64,000 bases of DNA, from contig JABMLP010000021.1 in the NCBI GenBank assembly GCA_013176395.1, positions 558,001-622,000 on the forward strand, written 5' to 3'. This DNA is from Venturia oleaginea. Lineage: Eukaryota; Ascomycota; Dothideomycetes; Venturiales; Venturiaceae. The position numbers were made by a program, and so were the translations under genes. Numbering within the stretch: position 1 is the first letter of the stretch; every line of letters starts with the position of its first letter. The notes under the pieces were generated by a model. That model saw only the letters and a program-made list of their open reading frames with translations, did not search any database and was not told the origin of the DNA. Positions 31,344 through 43,055 of this stretch are shown piece by piece.

Positions 31344-34166
31344 CAGTGCGTTCGATAATCAATCGATTGAGCCATTCTCAAGATTGATTGCCCGATTCGG
31401 CCAATATATGGCTTGATTGACGGCTTGATTGAGTCGATGTCAGTGAGATTGATGGCTTGAGTGATCGGTCAATTGAGAGATCTAAAATACATCATTTTTA
31501 AGCCCTTGATGCTGTATCTGACACGCCTCAATTGTATCATCACTCATACCGTTTCTAGCATCAGTAATGAGCCTACCGGCTCGTGAAAATACTCTCTCAA
31601 CCTCTGCAGACATACCAGGAATCGATAATACATCGAAAGCAAGACGAGATAAGATCGGATAGTCATTGCGGTGCTGCTCCCACCACCCAACAACGTCGTG
31701 AACTGGCTTCCAGGTGGTAGGGTCGAAATATTTGATGTATCTCGTATAATCGTCTTCTTTGGTGACTACCCGGCGCTTTTTGGTGATCACGTGGACTGAT
31801 AATCTGTTGAATTTGTCGTAATATGAGGGCCGCTTACCGCTGGGTTCACTCTCCGCTTCTGAGGATGGTTCTGGCGTAGGTGACGGTGATGGTGAAGGTA
31901 AGGTCCCGTATTTGTCGCAGTATTCGTCAAAAAGGCGCTGCATACCTCTCTCGGCGCGTTTGTACCAGGTACGATTGTTGTACTTAGCCCAGTGGTCTTC
32001 GAACCACAGTAATCGTAGGTTTGGGTCGCAGATAATGGCGGCGTAGTAGAGATCTGACTCTTCAATCATCGTCTGGTACTTTGAGGTCTTCAGAAGCGCT
32101 TCTTTGAGCCCGGCTACGTAAGGTTCAGCAAACTCAGTAGCAAGATTGAGAGAAGCAACCTCATTCTGCGCGTCAGTGAGTCTCTCGTGAATGCAAGTCA
32201 ACCCTTTCATGATTCCGGCGGCTGTGCCTTGTATAGATTCTGTCGCATTACCCTCCTCTTTGAGACAGAACGTCTTGAAGTCTTCTAGTATCGCACACCA
32301 AATTTCAAGCATCTCGAAGTCGTCATTTGTGAGGAAGGACTTCCTAATATCAACGCCTTTATCGGTGTAGTTGTAGAGCCTCTACCACTTGATAATAACC
32401 ACCCTGAGCGAAAGGACACGTTGTATCATCTCGAAAGTGCTGTGCCATCGGATTCCGCCGCCAACGAGAAGTACATACCAAACATCGAGTCTGGCATCCT
32501 TTTGAAGCGCTTCAAAAGTTTCTCTACGCTCGGGTGAGCGATTGATGAATATGCAGAGATTGTGTACGCGACCGATAAGTCCTAGGCGCGCCCAGACCTC
32601 AAACTGTTCATCATCGCCGGCCGCGGCAAGTGACTTATTGTGCTTAGATTGCTCATTATCGCCGAAGAGAAGGTCATCTATAATAAGATTGATGATATGG
32701 CCAATACAGCGAATGCGCCATCTTCTGGACCATCCGGAGGATAGCCCAGAGATCAGAACCTCAAGGTGAGCAACACAGGCGTCGTTATCTGATGCATTAT
32801 CCGCTGTGAAGCCTCCCAACTTTGTCCAATCGATGGCGAATGTAGTGAGCACTGAGGCGATCAGTTTAGCTTGATTCTCTCCAGATTTTGAGCCAAAAAC
32901 GCGCGGGAAGCCGATGAGAATCCGTGACTGCCTGTAGTTTGAATTTATGAAGCGGGAGCAGACAGCAAGGTAGTTCTTATGGTTTCCTCCCTTTCAGCCC
33001 TTTCAGGCGTCTACTGAGATATTGATTCGACTTTTGGCGCCCTTGATCTCGTGTAGGATGGTCGGTAACCGTTTTTCGTAGGACTCAAAAACCCATTTAC
33101 TGACGGAGGACTTTGCGGTTGGTAGAATCGCTGTAAGAGTCTCAATTGCGCCGGCCTTGAGTAGCGAGAGGGTATCGGGATGGGAGGCTGTATGGAAGGC
33201 AATATTGTGCTTGATAGTCCAGTCAATATATTGCTGTCTATACACGATGGCATAGAAATTATCGTCCTTTTTGAGACCACAAGTCTCGCAATGTGTCAAC
33301 GGCGCTTCAGTTACTTCCTCCTCTTGCAATCCATTCATTTCAATGGAATCTCCTGGATCTTTGACGCCGTGCCGAGAGAGAAGGTGTCCTTGTATGCCGC
33401 CGGTAGACGTCGCCACGTAGATTCCTGTATGCCAACTCCTCAATTCATGACACCTCTTACAGAGCCAAAGTCTCTTATGCTTCTCAGCATCCGCTTGGAT
33501 CTCTGCGCCGTGCTCCCAAATGTAAGAGTTGAGTCGGGATAGCTGCTGCTTGGTAATAGGCCTGAGCCTTGGATTCCGCAGTTTCTGGCCGTCCTTTTGA
33601 AGCCGTGACCATTATATATCGAACTTGCAACGCTGGAGATTGAGAGGACGTAAGGGAGTTGTAATAACCCTATGAGGAAGGATAGAAGCTACTGGTATAG
33701 GGCTTTCGGGTTCTGGAGGCAGATCTTGCGATAGTGAGGCTTCGTCGATAGCTGTACCGGATCTTTGAGAATAGCCTTCAGGCCTTCTCCGCTGTACGAA
33801 TCTAGTCATCATCTTGAATAGTCTATAGAGAAAACCTAGTGATTGTGATGGTAAAATTAGTAGAAAATGAATATAATTAATCCAATGTTCAAACATATTC
33901 GAAGCATAGGAAAAACCCGATTTTCGGCGCCGGTCGGCGCTAAATTTAGTGGATCATCTCACTAATTTCTAGGGGCTACCTTCTAAAACAACGTCACGTT
34001 ACTTAAGCGAACTCAACACCATGGATTGAGCAATCACTCAATCTTTGAGGCTTCAATTGATTGATTGATTCATATATATCATAGCTTGATCGATGGCCTA
34101 AATAGGCCTATTTTCGTTCGCCTGACGGCGTCGGTCAATCAATTCAATTGCATATCGAACGCACTG
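31344..34166 (-). mobile_element. hAT-family DNA transposon, 2,823 bp
   Basis: Ends are inverted repeats CAGTGCGTTCGATA ... TATCGAACGCACTG, flanked by an 8-bp duplication. It carries one transposase gene on the minus strand, now broken by stops. Sub-terminal regions are rich in TTGATTGA/TCAATCAA motifs, possible transposase-binding sites. It sits inside the second non-autonomous element copy and so is younger than it. Confidence 0.9.
31482..33896 (-). pseudogene. hAT transposase with four in-frame stop codons
   Basis: A single frame spans 33896 to 31482 (about 800 codons). It has a BED-type zinc finger (LWLCKRCHELRSWH ... GHLLSRHGV), the catalytic core (GGFTADNASDNDACVAHLEV; CIGHIINLIIDDLLFG; GGGIRWHSTFEMIQR) and the C-terminal dimerisation region (YPILSRLAFDVLSIPGMSAE, VERVFSRAGRLI). 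Stops interrupt it at about 33614 (TAA), 33005 and 32996 (TGA, in SVDA-stop-KG-stop-KGGNHKN) and 32384 (TAG). At the last three, Trp codons would be natural in the family, so they look like G-to-A changes. Not functional as read, though internal promoters or splicing are not excluded. Confidence 0.85.
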
Positions 34167-34470
34167 CTATAGTCGGAGCCTATCTGCTGCTAATCGTTCT
34201 CCCTACTTGCTGTATCGCGCGCCTACTCTTGCCAATGCCATAACTGGGACGCAACAGTCTGGGGAGAGACTCAAGGCTACGTCTGCTAGCTTACAAGGAG
34301 GGGATTTGCCGCTAATAGGCTCCTTCTATGCGCCCTTACTGCTTACTGTGTCGCGCACCTACTCTTGCCACTGCCATAACTGGGACGCAACGGTTTGGGG
34401 AAAAGCTCAAGGCTCTGGACAACAGCTTGTAGCAGGACGGTTTGCTGAGACGTTGGGAGAGGTTGTCTAG

Positions 34471-35360
34471 TAATGTCGAGGATAGGTTTCTACATATATA
34501 CAAGTTTTATACTCGTTTTGATCACGTATGATAGTCAGCGAGGCGACAAAGACGACGGAAGTATAATATTAATCGTAACAAAATACTTCTCGCTGGTAAT
34601 ATACTGCATAACCGTTTTCATTCGACTTTCCGCCCACTACCGTGCGAGAAAAAGGGGCACGCGAGCAAAAGCGAAGCCACAGATATGAATAGTTAGATAT
34701 AAGAATACTTATCTTCTGAGCGGCAGAGACTACGAAAATAAATCCTCGTTTTACATGGGGTTTTCGTCCACATGTTTCGGGGATTGCTCGATAGCGTCGC
34801 GTTATACTCTACGATACGATGTGGTATCGGTAATGTGTAGAACAACTTGAGAGTCATCCGTAGTTAGCCATGAGGAGAAACTGGAAGTCGCGCAGGAGGA
34901 GCTTGGGGTCGGGTAAAACGAAACGGCCCACTGCACAATGAAGTAGCATCAGCAACCTACTAACTGATTACGCCTATATTGTGCTGTGTACTGCAACTCC
35001 TCACTCATCGTCACCTTAGACAGGCTTTGAGTTTGCAGATATCTCGGTTTCGTAGGTTGAAAGTGTCGTTCTTGATGCGGTAAAAGTCGCTCAAGGAATC
35101 TGTGATGATGAAGAGCTTTTTCTGGTTATCGAGATGAAAGATTGCTCTTGAGGGGTCAAGGCACTGGTGATGATTATTAAAAAACGTCCAATTCGCACAA
35201 GCGCCAAACTACCTTTCTGAATGGTCAAGGGACATATCTTTGATAGAGCTGAAAAATCAATTTCCTCGCTAGTTTGTGGCATTTCCAAGGCGGATGATAT
35301 CAGCCTGAGTGAGGATAATAGTACAGCGATAATAACAGGAACTCATCGTACACTTACACC
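34471..35360. other. Gene-free stretch downstream of leucyl-tRNA synthetase
   Basis: No gene is seen. It separates the transposon block from the 3' end of the synthetase gene. A region at 34480-34690 is AT-rich. Confidence 0.35.
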
Positions 35361-38302
35361 TCAATCCCGACTACGATTCCTTTCCTCCTTCTCCGACTCC
35401 TTCTCCAACATCGCCGCCACATTCCTATCGTTCTTCAGCACCAAATTTAAAACAGCCCCACCCCTCCCTACAAAAACATCCTTCACCTTACTCAAAAGCA
35501 TCTTATTCTGCCCCTTCCTAGCCCATTCCCTCCCCTCCTCCGTCTCTTCAAGCACCTGCTTCTTCAACCACCTTCCAAGCGCAGGCACCGTCGAATCATA
35601 ACTTGGAAGTTCAGCTGCGAACTTCTTCTTCCCGTTGATCATTAGGACGCAAGTTTGAGTTGAAGGTAGTGATCCTGCGCCTTCGACGTTGTCGAAATTG
35701 GGCCAATCGTGTTCGAAGACGGATTTAATGGTGGACTTTTTAGGAGCTTTGGGGTGGAGAAATTGCCATGCCTCTTCTGCAAAAGCAGGAGCGAGGGGCG
35801 CGACCATTTTGACCATAGCTTCGGTACACTCGTAGTAGGTTACTTCATTTTCGAAACCGAATGTGACGATATCAAGAGCATTTGTGAGTTTGATAAGATC
35901 GGAGACTACAGTATTGAGACCAGACGCTGCCTCTAGTTTCGCGGTCACGCTATCTCGCGTTGCTTTCGTCATGTGGAGGAGACTGGTAGCTTTATGGCTC
36001 AATTTCGGCGATTGTGCCTCCTTGGCTGCTTTGAGATTGATGTGGGCAGCTCGGTAAATTATGCGCCAGAGTTTCTGAAGCCAGCGGGTAATGCCTGTGA
36101 TGCGCTCTTCTTCCCATTCTAAGACTTCGCTTTTCTGGCGCTGCGAAGAGCATATGTGCTCGCATGACATCGGCGCCGTATTTGTTGATACAGATAGCGG
36201 GATCGACACCATTGTACTTACTCTTACTCATCTTTTCGAAGCTGATGTTTGGTGCTTCTCCAGTTGCTACCATCTTCGGCCGTTTCGGGTCGGACAGATC
36301 AACCTCGTCTGGTTTGAGAAAACGACCAGTTGAAAGATCGGAGTAAGTCTTTCCATGAACCATTCCCTGCGCCACCAGCTTTTTGAAAGGCTCAGCAGCG
36401 GTGTCGCCTTCGACAGGCCAACATCGCTTCCCGGCCTTTGAGCGTAGAAATTTGGCTATGAAGCGCGCATATAGGAGGTGAAGGATTGCATGTTCGACAC
36501 CACCGACGTAGAAATCGACTGGTAATATTTTATCAACCAGTGAAGGACTGAAAGGCTTTGAGTCGTTCTTAGGATCAGCAAAACGGAAGTAGTACCACGC
36601 CGAGTCCATGAAGGTATCCATTGTGTCGGTATCGCGTTTTGCTGGACCAGAGCACTTGGGACATGAAGTGTTGACCCATTCGTCAATCTTCTCCAGGGGA
36701 TTGCCTGTCCGTCCATGGATCAATTCAGACGAAAGATTTGGGAGCTCGACTGGCAGCTCCTTCGTGGGGACAGGTACGACGCCACAGGATGGACAGTGGA
36801 CGATAGGTATAGGCGCACCCCAGTATCTCTGCCGACTGATAAGCCAATCGTGAAGGCGCCATGAAGTTGAGTAATCAGCTCTGTGGCCTTTGCCCTGTAG
36901 AGCCTTCAAGAATAGCTCGCTAACATCATCAGAACGGAGATGGGCCTGGTCGTCATGTGGATGTTTCATGGTACCCTTAGCCGTAAATGGCCTGTTCCAA
37001 TCTGGGAAGCCCTTTTCGGGAGAAATGACAAATTTGGGAGCCTTGTTAGGTTGGTGTAATGCCCAAAATTCCCAGTCTCGGGTATCGTGCGCTGGTACTC
37101 CCAGGACAGCGCCCGTGCCCACTCCATCGAGAACATAGGGTGCGGCATAGATGGGGAGCATGGAGGTCTTCACGTTCTTCCCAAAATTCGCCTTTGCACC
37201 CTCAACGTGCGGGAAGACCCTAGAACGTACCTTGAGGTGAGGTAATTTGAACCCGGCCTTGCTGTTGGGAGGCAAGTTTTTCGCCGCTTCGATGAACTTT
37301 TGCAGCTCTTCGTTCTCAGCGGCATGTTCTTGGACAAGGGGGTGCCCGAGAGACAGGGCAACGAATTGCGCGCCATTGAGTGTGTCTAGCCTGGTCGTGT
37401 ACAATTTCACCTTGTCAACATCGAGGTGCGAGGTCGAACTCGCGACACCCAGTTCGAGATACACGCCTGTGGATTTGCCAAGCCAATTGCGTTGCATGTC
37501 GACTACACGGGATGGCCAATTGTTGTCTTTCTCGAGTGCGTCTAGACCAGTATGAAGGTCGTCGGCATACTTTGTGATGGCCAGGAACCACTGCTTCAAA
37601 TCGCGCTTCTCAACTTTGGCACCAGATCTCCAGGAGCATCCATTCGCATCGACCTGTTCGTTGGCGAGAACAGTTTTGTCCACAGGGTCCCAATTGACCA
37701 AGGCTTCTTTCTGATATGCCAATCCAGCTTCATGCAGCATCAAGAATAGTCGCTGGGTGTGTTTGTAGTAAGACGGGTCACTTGTTCGGAGTTCCTTTGA
37801 CATATCGGATCAGTATTGAGTACATAATTACAATATGCCATTTCCAACATACCCTATCCCAATCCCACACACCGTTCATGGCCTGCAACTGCGCCTTCAT
37901 CTGCTCAATATTCCTCGCCGTCCATTCGGCAGGATCAACGCCCCTCTCAATTGCCGCATTCTCGGCAGGCAGACCAAAGGCATCCCAGCCCATTGGGTGC
38001 ACCACATTTGACCCGCGCATGTAACTGAAGCGCGCAATCACGTCTGAGATTGTGTAGACTCGTATGTGGCCCATGTGGAGAGAGCCAGACGGGTAGGGGA
38101 ACATGGGCAAGACATATTTGGGGTGCCCTCGCTCGTCGTTCTTCCTCCTATTGAACTTCCCCAGCTGCGTGTCGGCCCATATCTTCTGCCATTTGCGATC
38201 GAGACTTGGGAGGTCTACGAGTGTCGAGGTGGATGCGGCGCGTATGGAGATGCGTGGGAGAAGCCATGTGCAGCGATTGTTTGTGAGACTGGAGGCGCGC
38301 AT
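35361..38302 (-). CDS. Mitochondrial leucyl-tRNA synthetase (with one apparent frameshift)
   Basis: The ATG at 38302 begins an arginine-rich mitochondrial presequence ([20 protein letters not shown]). Exon 1 is 38302-37853; a 58-bp GTATGT...AAG intron follows, and exon 2 starts at 37794, joining WDWDR to [14 protein letters not shown]. Class I signatures are clear: [20 protein letters not shown] (HIGH) and [14 protein letters not shown] (KMSKS). The editing domain lies between, and the anticodon-binding helices follow ([20 protein letters not shown]). Near 36134 the frame changes between LFAAPE and [11 protein letters not shown]; one base too many in GAAAAGCG explains it, and no intron fits. 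This is either a sequencing or assembly indel or a real lesion. It charges mitochondrial tRNA-Leu; in yeast the homologue NAM2 also helps intron splicing. Confidence 0.88.
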
Positions 38303-38676
38303 GGGAGACGCAATGGCATGGCAGCTGGTGTTTGGTGTCTGTCGAATATTATCATGGGCAATACGATATGTGTATCCGTGGCCGAAAACAGTCCAGCGTG
38401 CATGACTAAGTATTCCATGTAGAAATCGTCCATTCTTGGGAATTTGATGAACTTGACGATTCAAGGGCAGAGGTCGATAAATTCCCGGCCAAATTTCAAC
38501 CCTGCTCGCCGGAAATCTATCGCCATCTATAATAAAATCAACACGTCCAAATTCCCCCGAGACTCTGCGGCCTCCGACCTTGGCACCAAACACCCTCTAC
38601 CAAACTTTCTCCCTCGCGCATACCACACCAAACCTACCCATAACAACCAACCCACCCACAACAACCAACCCATCCA
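38303..38676. promoter_or_regulatory. Divergent intergenic region, LeuRS / 27K protein
   Basis: 374 bp separate the two opposite ATGs. It should contain both promoters. The part next to 38677 is a CA/AAC-rich leader (CAACCAACCCACCCACAACA). Confidence 0.45.
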
Positions 38677-39318
38677 ATGTCGCAACGAGACTCCCGCGGC
38701 GGCCCCCGAGGCGGAGGAGGACGAGGCCGAGGACGCGGTGGAGGAGATGGGCATCGCGGTGATAGGGACAGAAAAGACGACAGAGGCGGCGACAGGAACG
38801 ACCGCCGCGAACGCGACAACGACCGCAGAGGAGGTGAGGAGCCCACCCCACAACATTCACCCTTGGCCCGCAGGACAAGAACTCACCAACATGCTACAGG
38901 GGATAGTCGCGCCCGTTCGCGATCACCACGTCGAGACCATGCACGAGATACGAGGACACGATCACCACCACGCGGACCAAGACGAGGGGACGATCGGGGA
39001 GATGACAGGAAAATGAGGAATCCCACGAAACCGCAACTTGCACGACATGCCGCATCTTCGACGAGACCACCTATCAAGACGGAGGAGAAGCCAAAGGAGC
39101 CTGAACCGGAGAAAATGGAGATTGTGAAAGAGGATGATGAAGACTCGGATGATGCTGCTATGCGTGTTATCATGGGTTTTGGCAAGTTCAGGAGTACGAA
39201 GAACACGAAGGTGCCTGGGAATGATAAGAATTATGCTGTGAGGAAGGAGAAGAAGACGGAGTACAGGCAATACATGAACAGGACCGGTGGTTTCAACAGG
39301 CCCCTGAGTCCGGGCTGA
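38677..39318 (+). CDS. U4/U6.U5 tri-snRNP 27-kDa protein (SNRNP27 family)
   Basis: The frame is open from MSQRDSRGGPRGGGGRGRG to the stop at 39318. The N-terminal half is an RG/RD/RS-rich disordered tail. The C-terminus is the conserved family domain: MRVIMGFGKFRSTKNTKVPG, NYAVRKEKKTEYRQYMN and RTGGFNRPLSPG. The protein belongs to the spliceosomal tri-snRNP and helps in 5' splice-site handling. A 66-bp segment at 38834-38899 has a GTGAGG donor and a CTACAG acceptor and is a multiple of three, so it can be removed or kept without changing frame. Unspliced length is 213 aa, spliced 191 aa. Splicing is likely because the segment lacks RG/RS repeats, but this is not decided by sequence. Confidence 0.85.
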   Translation: MSQRDSRGGPRGGGGRGRGRGGGDGHRGDRDRKDDRGGDRNDRRERDNDRRGGEEPTPQHSPLARRTRTHQHATGDSRARSRSPRRDHARDTRTRSPPRGPRRGDDRGDDRKMRNPTKPQLARHAASSTRPPIKTEEKPKEPEPEKMEIVKEDDEDSDDAAMRVIMGFGKFRSTKNTKVPGNDKNYAVRKEKKTEYRQYMNRTGGFNRPLSPG

Positions 39319-42300
39319 GTGGTGAAGGATAAGATTTTGCAAGAAATTAGCAGAAGGCTGGCACAATGCGAACCGCGGATTCGCCGGGCGCGCTTTGCTC
39401 GTGCTGGGATGACGAGAGGCATATGGCATTCGACCAACCATGGTTATTATTGGTACTCAGAGTCTACCTTGCTCACAACACTGCCGGTGATCGGAGCTAG
39501 GTCAGCTATTGAAGATTTCTCAAAGCAAGGCATAAAATTAAGGGTACGTAAAACTAATTCAAAAGCCCACACCACGTTATTGACACAGTATTTCCAGTGT
39601 ATCCGTAATGGTGGAGTTTAGGATAGCCGGCTTGATGCAAGCGGTTGTGAAGATCTGTCTAGTCATTGCGATCTTGCCTAAAAACATGTATCCCACCACT
39701 TCTTGCCAACCATAAAAGCGAATAAATGGCAGAGCTCAATGTTTCGTGCTGTTCGGCCCATTGGTTACTCAACTTGACCGAAACCAATGTCTAAATTCTA
39801 TTCACAGCATCCACACGCATACGAGCCACCCTAGGGTCCTGCATTGCCGCAGCGGGATTTTGCATTCATGAGAATGATAATCACCATTTTGACTGACAGA
39901 CTGTCACCATGACTACATGCTCAGACCCTAATATCTCGTCGCGAATAACAGCCTTCTGAACGAATGTCTCTTTCCCTCTAATTGATTAATTCGTACAATC
40001 GCTCTTCGTGAAGGCTAGCGGTGCAACCCCATCACGAGTGGCAGTTTTAGAATTGCTTGAAGTCGCGTATAACCTAGATTTCTACCTTTTTTATACCTTT
40101 TCGGTTGCCGAAGGTTTGTAGGCCCTGCTAATTAATGGCCTTGATTAGCCACTTCTTTCCCCGGTGAGCAACGCGGTATGAAATCGGGTTTGGACTGGGT
40201 TAATGGTATATAACACTTACTCGTTTCTCTATTTTAAAAATACGATCATCATCTGAGGAAATTCCACGTAAGCGGCATATATCGAGTACTTTCTCACCGA
40301 CTTAGGAAACCACGGAAAACTGGACAGATCCACCTATGTGCGGGTGTGCGTTGCTAAGACGTTTATACTTGAAGCGGTGGACGTGGTGAGATTCTGGTAC
40401 TTAAACGCTAGATAGGGGAGGAAATTACTGGTCTTGGGTCTAGTCCTCGAATACGCAGATGGGAAAGTGGTTATCATGATGAGTACTATCAGCGCCGGAG
40501 TCAGAGTTCACTCCCGGGAGCAAGAAAAACATATCCAAGGACTGGCTGAAAGGCTGTCAAACTTCTAACCGCATTATGGTCTTCTCTTGCTTGGTGATTC
40601 CTTGTTTGCTCTGTCGGGATTGCTGAGTCTCGTGCTTGAGTGCCATTCAGCTGGTAAGTTTTCTCCAAGTTTGAAACTAGCAATAAGTAGTCTGATGCTA
40701 GAAACTGGATAAACAGGGTTAGTTTAGGTGAGCAGGGACATATATGAAATGTTTTACAACTGCATTCACCGATCATGTCAAGTCGTGGTGGAGACCTTCC
40801 CATGGGGCGGCTGACTACACAATGACACTTTATCTTTTTGCCTTTTAGAAATTCAGAGAACTCCTGGAGTTAGACTACACGCCCTGAGAGATTCTGGTGG
40901 TCGTCATCCTCATTCTAAGGACAATGTAATCACCACCGCGCGCTCGTAGACATGGCTCATCGACTAGAACCATCAATGAAGAACAACACTTACCGAGACT
41001 TATCTCACTAAAGATAGACATTCAGTAAGCAAATCTCGACAGCAATATTCAACGTCCTGGCGCTGCCGTCACCTCAATGCAAAAGAGCAGATTTCGAATC
41101 GCTTCAATTTGGAAATGCAGATAGCATCTCTCCGCAGCTCGAGATAGGGCAATGACGATTAAGTTCTTCATCATCACATGTGGTCTTGGTGTCTCGATTT
41201 GATTTTCTCCTTCGGTGGCTTGTTGAATGGGGAATCATAATCAAGCCATGTAGCGATTAATATCACAATATTTATAGCAGTATTAGTAGAAGCGAGACGA
41301 AGTTTAATGGTGAGACAGTGGATATCTCATCCTCTGATTAGAATTTGTTCGCAGACAAGAACTAACACCCCTGTAGCCGAGTCCAACAACGTTCCTTTAA
41401 CGAGTACCTCAGCACGTTGTGAAATTGCTGGAAAAGTAATGACGAATTCATGAAGATTTTGAGCTGTGGATGCTTCCTCCTGGGGTCTGGAACAAAGGCT
41501 TCCTAGCTACTAATCTTGTCTCTTTTTGCCCTCTTGTTTCTTTCCAGATTCATGGGTGGGGTTGTATGTGGCTCTGTTGCGTAGCGAGTTGCGTATGAAA
41601 TACATTTGATAGCATCATTGACTCGGCTTGAACTGGGACTTTTGCTTAAATCGGTCAGATCTTACGAAGTAGTTTCTCTAGCATGAGTATGAATATTTCT
41701 CAGCCTTGACCAGTAGCAAGATATAACCAAACTTACCAAGATGTTAAATGTATAGCATGTCCTCGCACAGTCGGCCCCCGTGTTACCGGAAATAAATGGT
41801 GCGATAGCTGAGATCGATTGTTTCTAATGTTGGGAACAAAAAATCGCTCGATCAATTCGTTGAAAATACGATAAAGAGAATGAGAACTGTTGGCGAAAGT
41901 AGCTAGGAAATGGTAATGGTATCTATCTCTATTCAGTCTCACTTGCAGATTTCCAAATTTGAAGCCTCGGACGGCAGCTTTTCCGTAAGGAAAAATTAAC
42001 TATTAGGCGATTAAAAGAAGTAAGAGACCAGTGGAAATAACGTTCGAGTAGGAATCTGTTTAAAGCCGCTTCCCATGTAATCTGTCAATACAAGAACATA
42101 TCAAAACGAGTAGGATGTTATAATAGTCCGTTTTCTTCGAGAGAAGCTCAGAAAACCAACCTGAAAATAAGTTTTTAAGGCGTTGATGACTTAGTATGAT
42201 CACTAGTGGTTTTATAAGTTCGGTGCTTCCCGTAGTATATCCAAGCTAAGATTCCCAACTCTACATTGATATTTGTAAAGTTCTGGCGACCTCGACGAAG

Positions 42301-43055
42301 AGAGTCGCTGAAAATTCATCGATATCGATCTGGAATTATGCAACTCCAAACCTAACAGTACCATCAATTCGAGATCCGAGAACGGAAACAGAATTGATGA
42401 TACTACTATAAGAGTGGTATAAATAATCGTGCTTACTAAACTTTGTAGGCTACGCTTCCCAAAAACCAATCGATATACCTGCTATGCTTGGTTCACGGGA
42501 TTAAGATGAATTGAAAAGGAAGAAATAGTAAGAAATATCCTTGCCGGCCATTGCTAGACGAAGACGAGCTTTGGACGAACAGCGAGGAGGGAATAAATAC
42601 GAGGTCTTCTTTCGCACTTAGAAAATTCAAGGACCAAGTTCTGCGGGCGGTCGTCATGGTGTGGTCCTTCTTGAGCCTACCAAGTGTCTTGAGATACACA
42701 TCATCATGTCTCAAAAGTACGACGGAGCCCGTGATGAGGATTTGGGATCATGGAAGATTTTGTGGAAATAGAATGATACGGCAGCCACACTGGGACCCCA
42801 CCATATTGAGCATCTGTGAAGAGATTCGTTTGTTATGGGGTGTTGCTACGATGTTTAGAAGACTCGGTCAGCGATAGAGTGCAACGTCCAGGTTCAAGCC
42901 GGCTATTTCGTCAGCCATGGAGTTCATTGTCGTCAGCTCTAGGAATCGGTCAACAGCCATAATGCTTTCAGCTATATAAGTCCGATTTGATAGACTCACT
43001 GACCTGAGTTGGCCACAACGGACTTGCCGAATCGCTTCCATCTACCGACCGGCCT
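39319..43055. other. 3.7-kb gene-poor stretch
   Basis: No gene, RNA gene or recognisable transposon is seen on either strand; ORFs are short and lack family motifs. Composition is AT-rich, especially 40000-42500. It separates the 27K gene from the 3' end of ELP5. Confidence 0.4.

Larger units (their letters stand above)
30783..34467 (-). mobile_element. Second copy of the non-autonomous LINE-tailed element (split by a hAT insertion)
   Basis: Parts 30783-31343 and 34167-34467 are together colinear with the element at 8177-9158: the same ATTG tail, the same LINE-like 3' end, and the same following non-LINE sequence (GGTATGCCCGTAGACGAGGC, CTGCCGTATTGTATGGCGCC) and C units. The copy stops at 34467 (TTGTCTAG), before the R' unit, so it is 5'-truncated relative to the first. 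The tail lies at the outer edge of the Copia LTR. No target duplication could be identified. Confidence 0.7.

Noticed and set aside
39319..43055. tRNA genes in the gene-poor gap
   Set aside because: No B-box-like GGTTCGANTCC with a matching A box and cloverleaf was seen; a dedicated tRNA search would be decisive.
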